Positions 40,539 through 52,500 of a stretch of 64,000 nt of DNA are shown in pieces. Origin of the DNA: Lumbricus rubellus (Eukaryota; Annelida; Clitellata; Crassiclitellata; Lumbricidae); the NCBI GenBank assembly GCA_945859605.1, contig OX243825.1, positions 27,630,912 through 27,694,911 of the forward strand, given 5' to 3'. The notes beneath the pieces were generated by a model that searched no databases, was not told the origin of the DNA, and worked only from the letters and a program-made list of their open reading frames with translations. Numbering within the stretch: the stretch's first letter is position 1; every line of letters starts with the position of its first letter. Position numbers and translations under genes: made by a program.

Positions 40539-43500
40539 TTAGTTTGTTCTCTTCAAAATCTGGCACAGAACACAAAACTTGTTGGCACAGTCATTGTCGT
40601 TCAACTGGCCAATGGATGAGGAATCAGAGGTGTTAAGAACTCTCATTTCAACGCATTTTTCTCTGCCTTCAAAGCAATCCGGTTGACCTGGTCTCCAATC
40701 CGTGTAGTTCATTACGACATCAGATGCGTCGTTGAAAGTCCAAACAAAATTGTTATTATCGCAACTCATGTCTTGTCTGATGCCGCTTGTCCAAAGGAGT
40801 AAGTCAGACTCTGTATGACAATTGTTGACGATCACTGGAAAGTAAGAAGCTCATTGTTACAGTGTACAATTGAAATGCGACATTTATCGTAATAAACTAG
40901 TCTTAGGCCTACATCTTTGTCGAATTTATCTGCGAATATGATCTAATGAAATTGTGCAAGAAGGTCCAAAAAACGCCAATTGATATTCCAATAATCCAAT
41001 AATATTAATCAATATAATAATATAATATCAAAAATTGTCTTAACCTTTATTGACCCAACGTTCCCAAAGTGGAACATATTATTAAAAAATTTGCAGAGAC
41101 GGTAAAACCTACTGTAAGTCATCTTATTGATATTCATTTACTTGGCCAATGATGGGTGCGTGTTTATTTACTTTTGTTTCAAGTATGTTGCTGCTAATAA
41201 AATAGTTATGTTGATGCAAATTTGGCCAAAAATGACGTTTTTGCTAAAAAATATTGAAAATTATTTTTTGGAGCAAATGCATGATAATTAATTGCTTTTA
41301 TTGTGTATTTGAATTGAACTGTGTCTATTCTGTCTGGTTATGGTCAATTTTTTATTAGTAGTGCTCTACGAGTGAGCAACGCAGCTGATTTTAGATATGT
41401 TCCACTTTGGGAACGTCGGGTCACTCTCACTAGTTGAAACAATACTTTTACGTTCTATTGAAATTTGCCCTGCTCGCTACAAAATTTACGTTGATTGTAG
41501 TTTTCATTCTAATATGAACGTGAATATTATTATTATTAATAGTATTATTATTATTATTTGATCCATTATTATTATTTTAGGCCCATTTTTTTTATTATTT
41601 TATTATATAGCCTAGTAGGGCCTACTGGTTTGTTTCGAGATTTGAGGAGCTTGAAAAGTTGCGTTAGGCCTTCTGCAGCATGATGTTTTCAACGTAGGCT
41701 ATATTTAAATTCTGATTAGCCTATATAATTACTCCGTTTTCCCGCAGGGTGGGTTGTGTGGGGACAGGGTATCATGGCGGGGTGGGGTGAGGATTGTGGG
41801 ATGGTATGGTGCGGTGAGACCAAAGGTGAAAACCAAGTGAAACATTATTTTTTGCTATGAATTTCATGTGTTGACCTTTCGCGGAGTGGAGTCATGGAGG
41901 GGTGAGAGATAGGGTGGGTAGGCCTGAATTAGAGTGGAGGTGGGTGGGGTCGAACGGTTGTGGTATGGGGTTGTAGTGTGCTGGGTGGGGTCAAAGTGGG
42001 AAGGAAGAGCCTAGGTGAAAAACAAAGTAAAAAATAGTTTTTCATGAATTTCCTATGTTGCGCATTTTAAGAGGTGGGTCGAAGTGGAGGGTGGGAATGG
42101 GGTGGAGTGGGCCGGAGTAGGGTGGAGGTGGGTTATAGATGGACGGTTGGGGTATGTGGTTGAAGTGGGCCGTGTGCGTTCGAAGTGAAGAGGAGGTTTG
42201 ACCGAGAAACCAAAAATTACTCCAGACATGTGGGACTGTGTGGGGGCAAAATTGGGGAAGGTGGATTAGGGTTGGGTTTTGTGGGTGGGGTAGTGGGTGG
42301 GGGATTGTTGTGGGACTTTGTGGAATACGGTCAGCGTAGTGGTTTGGTGGGACCGGTAGCCTATGAAAACAAATTGAAACATTATTTTTCATAAATTTCA
42401 TATGTGAGCATTTCATGGGGTTTGGTGGGGTGGAAGGGTGGGACGAAGTGGAATTTTGAGAATGGGGTGTGTAAAATTTGGGGTATAGGTGGGGTATTAA
42501 CCTTTGTGATTCACACCTTTTAAAAAATTGTATATAATATTATGCATCATTTGGAAAAAGTTATACTTTTACTAATGCTTGATGCCTATACTAGTCAAAG
42601 TGACCCAACGTTCCACTTTGGGAACATATATATAATTTTTATATGAACAGAAAATAAATTATTTTTTTACTAATTGCCTCTATCTAGGTGGTAAACTGTA
42701 TAATAACAAAGTTTAGAAGTGATAGAATGACTATTTCTGTGTCTGGGATAATAAAGGTTAAATACAGTTACACTAAAGAGTCTTTGTTGCTTTTATTATT
42801 ATTTTCACTCTCGTTGATTGGTGAGCGTGAAAATAGAACTCGTCTCACCAGAATCCTCAGCAAATTCAACAAGATGTGTTCGAATGATGTCATGTTCTCT
42901 TGCATCTGTAATCATGGCCGCTCTTGCACCTTCAGCAAGCACCTCACAAACTCTGTTCGCCAAATTTCCCGGAACTTGCAAGTTATAGACTCCGTAGCAA
43001 TATGCTGAGCTCATATTTTTTGCGTTGGTGAATCCTCGCGGACAATCAGTGTACCTACCTGCAACATGCGTAAGAATATTCTTATAATGAAAGTGCGGAC
43101 CAGACATGAACTATTCTTATTAAAATTGTATGCTAATATAAATAATGAGGGGAGGGCAGCACATAAGGCCTAAAAAAATGTTGTGTTTCCGGTAACAGAG
43201 CTAAAAAAAATTGGGTAGGTAGGTCGGAAAATATTTTTATTTTGTAAAATATTTTTATGCAGTGACTATCCGAAAAAGTATACCCCACTAGTCTTTTTTG
43301 CACGCTGAAACAAAGTACGTGTTCTAAGCAAGTATAAACCGCCTATTTCCCGACTGTCTGCACCTAAAACTGCTCTAGAAACAGTCCTATTAATTTCATT
43401 TTGTTGACGTCTCTTATGTTATGTCAAAACAAATTTTAAAAAAATATTTTGTAAAAAAATTTTAATTTAAAAAAAAAAAATTTGAAATTTTTATTTTAAA

Positions 43501-46500
43501 AAAAAAATTTGAAATTTTTTTTTCTTTAATAAAAATTTTTTACAAAAATATTTGGGTCGCGGCCGTAAAAAATGGGTCGGTCGGGTTACCGGAAACACAA
43601 CAATTTTTTTTCTACGCCTAAGCACACGATCCATCTCTGTTCTACAGATTATGACCCGTGGCCTGATACTTAGTAGAAGAGGCCTTGACTGTAACAGTTC
43701 TGGTAGGCGTCAGACATGAATGCACCATATACGAACCCATGAGTGCCGTTGCTGAACCATGGTCAGCACCAGGTCCAGTTGCCCTCGTGGGTTAGAGTGA
43801 TCCATAAAAGGCTACCTGTCGGCATAGGCGTAGGAGACGGGGGTCCAGAGGGGGCAAATGCCCCCCCAAATTTCGGGCAAGTGTGGTTTTTCGGGCAAGC
43901 AGTCCGGGAAAAGTAAAAAAATGTATAAAGAAATTAAGAAATTTCGGAATTTAGACTAAAAAAAAAAAAAAAAAAAGGTCGTCAGAATTTTCGGGCGGAA
44001 AAGTAACGGGAATTTTCGGGCAATTTCGACCGGACGACTAAAAAAAAAAAAAAAAAGGTCGTCAGATTTTTCGGGCGGAAAAGTAACGGGAATTTTCGGG
44101 CAATTATTTTTCGGGCAAAAGTTAAACTTTTGCCCCCCCACTCCTGAAATGTCCCCTACGCCTATGCCTGTCGGGGTTATGGTCGCTCGAAGTAAGGTCC
44201 ATCGGATCTTATTTGAGTGACGGGAAGAGACCAAACTCTTCCATCTTCAATCATGCTTGCCTATTATAACAGTGTGCAGCACTGATGTAGGCGACGGTGC
44301 TTTCGTACCTGATTCTGTAGGAACGTTTGAAGCTGATGTCGTTGAATCTGTTGAAAGACAGACGGAATTAGTGTAGTGCCAACTGTGCCATATAATTGAA
44401 ACAGTTCTAAAATGAATTTCTTATTTTTATTTATGGACAGGACAACTGTTCATAAACAAAGAAAGGACTATTGGAGCGAAAATTAGTTGAAAATGAACCG
44501 GGTATGTCCGGATCTGCGCCTCGAAATTCATTTTCGTAGTCTGCCTTTGCCCGGTCTTAGCCGAGTCGCATGCTTGACATAAGGCTCATATGCATTCAGC
44601 ATGAACTCGATATCAATTAGCAAATTTTTACATCTACGTACAACGAATAGGACTAGGCTACTAGAAAAAGGACATGAGAACAAATATAGAAGGTTATCGG
44701 GGGAAAATTTTCAGACAAAGGGTCTCGCCGCTGCTCGCCTTTGACCCAGCTCCTTTGACAAACCACATTCAGCCCTGATGACTATTGTACAGAGGATTGC
44801 AGGGATAAACATAGGCCTACTGCAGGAAATAAGTTACTGTAACATTAGACAAGCTTTTGGGCATCGTATCAACATCAACTCTAGGACGTAAAGCAGAAAG
44901 TTGTAAGAGTAGACTCCGAAGGAGGTTTCAACATGTAGAGAGATTGCCGGTTGACCGAGCCACATTATTCTGAAAGACCCATGTTGCCCTCGTGGGTTAA
45001 ATTGATCTCTAATACCTACTGAGGGTCAACATGTTTGTCAAGACTACGCTGGATAGACAGTTATGTCCCATAACATCACGTGAACTTAAGCTGAGGGAAG
45101 CAATGGACTTGACAAATGACAGAGGACAATAATATTCAAATAATTTATATGAACCCGATATTCAGTTAGCGTCAGGGCATGATGACTATTACATGTATAA
45201 TGTGTATAACATGATTGTATATATAATTCCTTACAAACACATTACTAAAGCATAACTATCTATTAAACCCTATTACTGAGTGCTCTCTTTTACTCTTATA
45301 ATATTATCTCTGAAGTTTATTTTGCCTATCTCAATGTACCAGATAACAGGTTGCAAGCTTGTTTATGCATATTAAACGAATAGCCTACACACATAGGCCT
45401 ACATGTAATACAATAAGTCAAAGATTTACCAAAGACGTTCAAGTAAACGTTTGCCAGACTGTATCCAAAGCTGTTGGAGATGTTAAGCTGCAGACTCGAT
45501 GTCATTTCTTCAGTAACGTTGACTATGGACAGACCAGAATAATGGAAGACGACAGACGGATCTAAAACAACCGCAGAGATGTTTCAGGCTGACTTTTAAA
45601 TGATCAACAAATAATTGGGCTTGTTTCAGGCTTTAAGAATTAGACGATTCTCGGCGAGGTCTCAAATGACAACTAAAGTTAAGAAGTCTGAACGAATCAA
45701 CTGTGAAGAAACGTGGATTGGGAGAAGAAAAATAAAATTCAACAATCTTACTGACAGACCGCAACTAGTTAACATACATTGTAGGCTACGTTGAAACAAC
45801 ACACACGTGGGCGGAGTTTATCAGAGGCTAGAGGGAGCTAATCCCCCCAAGAAGGCCCAAATTCAGCTTTTTTACCATGAAAATGGTATCTTTTTTGGGC
45901 TTAGCCCCCCTAAGAAGGCATTAGCCCCTCCAAGAACGGAAACCAAACTACGCCCATGAACACACAAGAACACAAATCTCAGAAGACATAAAGACAAATC
46001 TTCAGCCGAGCTTGGCGCAAGCCCCATGTACTTTGGCTGCCACGGTGCCACCTATAGAACGAAGGAACAGCTAAACCCAGGGGTCAATAGGATTCGAACC
46101 GCGTATCGTAGGCAATTTCAAGCCAGAGTACTGTGCAATATACATAATAGTAACCCCCTTGAACAAGATGTTAGAAGACAGGATGGAAACGGGAGGAGGA
46201 TTGAAAAGTTTGAAAGAAAAAGAGGTGGATGTTAGCCTAGTGCAATTGTTAAGACGTAAATTCAGTTGTAACAATAATAATATGATAACTGAAATAATAA
46301 TAATATTATTATTTCAGTTATCATATTATTATTGTTACAACTGTGACGTCGGCGTTCAAAACCCGTCGTATGAAGCGACCTAGATATTGCGCTAGATGCC
46401 GAAATAGGCGAGAGGGGTCAAGAATGCAGTTTATTCCTCAGTTCAGCAAAATATGACTGTAAATTCGCCCTAATTTGCGAAGTAGTGAACCGATTTTGAT

Positions 46501-49500
46501 GCCGTTTGCGTTATCTGATTCAGAATATATGCCGCTAATGCCCAGAACAATTGCAGAATAATAACTTAGTAGGTTCAGTAGACTTGGATTACACAAATAT
46601 TCAGTAACTTTTTGTTTGGTTTTCTCGCTATAAACTAATGAAAGAATCAAACGAGCATAACTTCAGTTAGAAAAAAGATATTTTCATTCTGTTAAAAGCA
46701 TTTTAGAGCTTGTTCATTGTAGCATATGACTAAATCAAAAGGTCAAAAACCGTCATGTGACGGGTTTTGAGCCCCTGTGTCGGAGCTTGCAAGTAATAAT
46801 ATTATTATTATTTGCAAGCTCCGAGTTATACTGCTCCGAGTTGGAACGATTAAACGAACGGTTATAGAAAATGTGAAGTGAAAATGGAGAGCAGAAAACC
46901 AGAGCAGCTTTTGGTCGGTCATGGTTGACTAAACGAATTTAAATAAATCTGACCTGGATGGATTGATTTGCCTCTCCTGGTCCACCGGATATCTGGTGGA
47001 GGCTTGCCAGTCACACGATACTCGAACTTAACAGTTTCTCCGATGGTTGCGTTGCAGTTCTGCGGGACGGAAAGAAACCGAGGCTTTTCTAGCAAGACAG
47101 ACAAGCGTGCTTTTACTTTTATGCCTACATATTATGACATTCAGCAAAACAAAAGAAAAAAAGAGTCCTCGGAATTTATTTATATTTATATTTATTTCTC
47201 GCCTTTGCAAAGCGTCCCTTCAATCTCCGTGTTCCAACGTAGGCCTATCTCATTGACAATAGGAGGTTTAACGCAGTAGCTTTCAGATGCACTTTCGCAA
47301 GCCTTGACACATTCCGGACTGGCTTTTATAGCAGTAGTTAAGAGATAAGTCCCTGATGGATCCTAAATACCTCGGGGCAAAAAATATTAGTCTTCGTTTT
47401 ATGGTAGAAACGTCTTAACATAGTCATAGTGAATAGCAGAAATGGATTATCACTACGTGCACGAATCGAATTTATCGATCGGCAGCCAGTCAAGAGTCAT
47501 CACGTTTACCAAAGCAATGTGTCGAAGACTAGAAGGTTGAGGGACATTATTTTGGGAGGGAAGTCTGAAGTGATTCCGCGTCCGCTCGCTCCATGCACCA
47601 GAGTTTTGCCATTACACTATCACCGCTATTATCTCTTAACTAAGTCATGTTGACTGAACTAGCCATCAACCACATGAGCAATTTTACCCTGAAGGAACTA
47701 GCGAAAGATGTTGATATGAAAATTTTATTACCGAAGATGAGAAGTTGGAAATGATGACGTTGACTGCTGTTGTTGTTGTTGCTGTTGCTGCTGCTGCTGC
47801 TGCTGCTTCCTGCCTCGTTTCTTCCTTCGCAGGTCAATTCCTCCGGACTCGTTTCATCGACCTTTTCAATGACGAGAGTCGATCCTCTCTGCATCAGCTT
47901 AAATCGTGATGACAATGACGATGATGACGACGACGACGATGACGATGATGACGTGCTGCCTTCAGTCACTGGTCGAAACCTCTTAGTGACCGGATCCATC
48001 GCTTGCCACGTGATCTCTGGAATCGGTCTATCAACAGAGTTACACACAGTCACTCCATCTCCACTTCTTGTGTCTTATTTTAGCCAGTCCTACCAAGTGT
48101 AGCCAGGAATTTCCAATGGGAGGGGAGGTTATGACCGAATGCTTGCTTTTTCTTATATAATTGGACAAACAACCATTTAAAAAAACTTTTTCCCTAAGCC
48201 AATGGGGTGGTTATCCCCAACCCCCTGTTGGCTACGCCACTGTTATCTTATGACCATAGGATCTGACATCCTTAGTACGCATGAAAGGCTCTTAGTATTT
48301 GCTGTATGGTAAAAATGCGCTGATACCGGAACATTACATTCAGACCCAATTATTTTCGAAGCCGTCTTGAGCGAATGAAATGTCAGGAGTGAACGATGCT
48401 TGGATTAAAACAGATGATGCACTGAATTGCAAGTGGACTATTGAGTGGCTGAAAAAATTTTACCTTCCAGAGAAAATGCATTGAATGGAAACAGTGTCGC
48501 CAAAAAACACCTTCTGGATGTCCGTGGATTTAAAGAGCAGAACAGGAGCGGCGTTAAACAGAGGAGCTCCAGTGTCTGCAGACAAAGTTAATTAACCAAA
48601 AATTAAACATGAAAAATAATTTTAAAAGAAGAGAGCAATTTGCAGTCAATGAATAGATTCGGTGAAAAGTATCTCGAGTAGATGGCAATGCAGAAAAATG
48701 CATGTACAATAATGAAGATTTTATAAGAAAATTATATTTTACCATATGCATGTCAAGAAACAATAATATCAGGGAAAGGAACAGTAGTTCATCCGTTGAA
48801 CGCGCTTCTTGTTTATAAGAATCCGCTCTTATCAATCAAGCAATCAATCAGTCAAATTTATATAGAGCCCCTTCAATGTGACTACTCAGAGGCGCTCCCG
48901 GCCGACCTTTGTAAGGGTTCCACGACAACTGGTCCAACGACAACTCGTCCAACGACAACTCGTCCACGGACAACTGGTTCACCGACAACTCGTCCACCGA
49001 AATAGAAGTCGGATTAATGAGAAAATGTTTGAGAAATGGAAGCTGGATGAAGGTTTTTACGGGTGAAATAGAAGCTGGATTGATGAAAAACCGCTTAAGA
49101 AATGGAAGATGGATCAAGTTTTTTTTCTATCTGAAATAGAAGCTGGATGCATGTTGAGACACATGATGAAAATCGTCAATTCAGCTTCCATTTAAGCAAG
49201 AAAACCATTATACTTTTTTTCATAAACCCAGCACCATTTCGTAAATAAAGAACTTTCATCCAGCTTCCATTTCTCAAGCGCTTTCTCGTTAATCCGGCTT
49301 ATATTTCAGTGGACCAGTTGTCGGTGGACCAGTTGTCCGTGGACGAGTTGTCGTTGGACGAGTTGTCGTTGGACGAGTTGTCGTGACACCATTTGTAAGA
49401 GAGTCCATTGCTTCTATTATTATTTTATCGAGAGATAGGCTAAGCTGCAATAACAATAATTTGATAATTAATAGGGTCTTATGTGTAGAACAGGGAACCA

Positions 49501-52500
49501 ACAAAGTCCCTGTGCCGGTCCTAAGCCCGGACAAAATGAGGAAGGTTTGCCAGATGGGTGGCGATACGCTGGCAGTGAAAAATCAAGACGATTGTAATCC
49601 GCCAAAACCATGACACAAGTAACATAGCTACCCAGATGCTTCAAGGTGTCATGATGTGAAGCACAGGTTGGTCAGGACAGACCGATAAAGAGGGTCGGGG
49701 GAGAGAGCGTGGGACACAACGGGCATTGACCCACGTTGTCCTTCGTGCCTCTTTTTCACGATTCTCTTCAATCAGACAAGGTGGTCTAGATGCTCCAAGA
49801 TGTTAATGGTATGGAGCAGACCTGCTGACCAGACCGGATGAGGCTGGGCAGCATGACACGAGACAGACTCAGACAGAGAGTGGCATCGGACTCCTACGGG
49901 CATTGAGCCTAAGGATATTGATGATGATATGTGTAGAATGGATGATGTAATAATAGGCCATGATGCTGCCCTTGAAATGTTGCACGTGTATAATTATGTT
50001 AGTGCAAATTGGGTGGCGGAACCATTGTGTTCGTTTATTGGTTCGCCCTTTGATGTGAACCTGTTTATAAAATTATGTCTGACCAAAGTGTCCATACCTG
50101 TAACCTCGAGGTATGTGAGACCGCCTGAAAAGATTTCGTCCAACTCAGCGTTCGTTGCCATACACATGTAAAGTCCAGTGTCATTGACTTTCGTGTTGAC
50201 GAACACCAGTGATCCTGTTCGCAAAAACAACTGATCGTTGTAAGCTTCATACATGTACGTACATGTAGCTTATGCTTGCTTCTCTGTTACAGCAGCAAAA
50301 ACATTCAACAGCGTATAGGAAAACGTAACGGAATAGCAAAAATGATTAGAAGTGTATATTTATTTAATTATTTATTTATTTTAGAAATTTATATAGCGCC
50401 TCTTCTAGGTAGGCTACTCCGAAGCGCTCCAGACCCAACCACGGCTAAATAAAACAGTTTTTAGGTTCTTAAGGAACAGAGCGGAGTGACCCCTGGGAAT
50501 ATTTGGGCGTAGCCTATTCTTCGCGAGTAGGCCTATTTGGGCCATAATAACTTATTGTTATTTTAGTTGGTGAAACGTTACCACAAGCCGGCTATTATTC
50601 TCTGGCTGAAATGTGACAACATTAGCCTACTAACCTGAAAGAGAGATGAAGACTTGTGAATCGTCTGTCTCAACTCGCAATGGACTTGGATCGTCTTTAT
50701 ATCTGAGTCTAAGCCATCGAAACGTGGCTGGTGGGACGCTTCGAGCGTTGTATCGGCAATCGATGACGAGACCAATTCCAACGGAAACATTGTATTTCAA
50801 CGGCGTATGATCTGCTGCAAGGAACGGATGGATGACTGAAAGAATCAAACAATTGCTGTACATTATTATTGAAAACAAGCAACTGAATTTGGTAATCAGT
50901 CAATCAATTAATCAATCAATCAATCGACCAATTCGAATTTATATAACGCCCCTTAATTAAAGATATCTAGGCTACTTGAAGCGCTCCCGGCCAAGATCAA
51001 GCGGGGGGAAAACAGTCTTCAGCAGTTTGTGATACAAAGAACAGATTCGGAAGTGTCGCATTGTCAAGGGACGCCCGTTCCAGGTTGTTCTTTGAGTCCT
51101 ATAAAGTTCAGACATTTTAGCAAATGATTATTATTAGGCTACTGTCTTAACTTCCTATCCTAAAACGACTACAATGGTCTTAATTTCTCTCGCGAATACT
51201 TCGACTATTTTAGATCGACGTTGCCTTGGGATGTCTACTAGTCTAGTCTCTAGACATACCAGCCATACTGAGACGAACACCTGGATAGATTGCAACACCG
51301 AATTGATTCTCAGCGACGACCGAGTAGACACCTTCGCTGCTTTGATTGGCGAACTCAACAGTGAAGGAATTGTCTCCGACTTTAACTGTTTTTGTACCAG
51401 CGGATGCTGTTCGAAAGACAAATTGGAGGTTGGAACTTCATGCCCATCATTGTGATTTCAGTACCGACAATGAATGGCATCGTTAAATTTTAATTTTGCA
51501 AGCTATAGGCCTACATGCATAAAATTTCACATATTCTATCGCAGTAAAATTAATTTTTATTAACGTTAATTCTCTACATTAATTTGCAAATGCTTCGCAA
51601 AACCTCATTCACCCACGGCGTCCCACGCTGTAATTCGCAGCAGCGTGACGACCTACGCTTGATGATGTAGGCCCATGACATTCCAACAGCTTAAAAAAAA
51701 TCAGGATTTTTTACCTATGAGGTGAAAAAAATTCAAACTTGACCTTTAAGGAAACATTAATCTTTAACGAGACACGTTACATGCCTGAAAAATAGACAGA
51801 TTTGATCTAATTGATTATCTAACTCTCAAAACTGCTGGTTGTCTACCTCTGAGGTAACGTGGTTCCTGTAGTCAAATCAAGGAATTCCTTTTGATAGCAT
51901 GCAGATAGGCTACCATACATTCCATGTAACAGAATTTCTTAGCGTTGTGGTATAGATTATAGATCACATGCATCTGAGAGAGACTCTCTGTCAGTGGAGT
52001 AGACAAGTGGAAGGGGTGTGGGAGATAAACCCCCATTGGCTTAGGAAAAAACGTTTTTAAGGTTATTTGTCCACTTATAATTATGAGAAAAAACAAGCAT
52101 CCGGCCACAAACCACCCTCATCGGAAATTCCTGGCTACACCACTGGTCTCTGTCATTGATGTACTAGATTGATTACCTTGGTCTGGGATTTCCAGAGAAT
52201 GTGCAATTGATTGTGATGAAGTCGAGCTCTAAGAAGATGATTTAAGTTGTCCGAAGAATGTCAAGTTCTCTCCTGAAACCGTCTCTGATGTCGATCTCGC
52301 ACCGCAATAGACTGACTGGTTCATGAGAAGGATCTACAATACGGACATTACTATGCAACGCATGACACAACTGCTCACGACAGTTGCAGCGCTCCTACTT
52401 GGGACTTGCTACCTGTTAAACAGACACTCAGTCACTGATGTGAAGCAGTATGCTCTTAGGCACGGCATCATAATGTAATAATTATAAGCTTATTAATGCA

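Noticed and set aside
52353..52480. Plus-strand short frame starting MQRMTQLLTTVAALLLG, resembling a signal peptide
   Set aside because: Only about 42 codons, no donor or continuation, and inside the intron of the minus-strand Ig-lectin gene.
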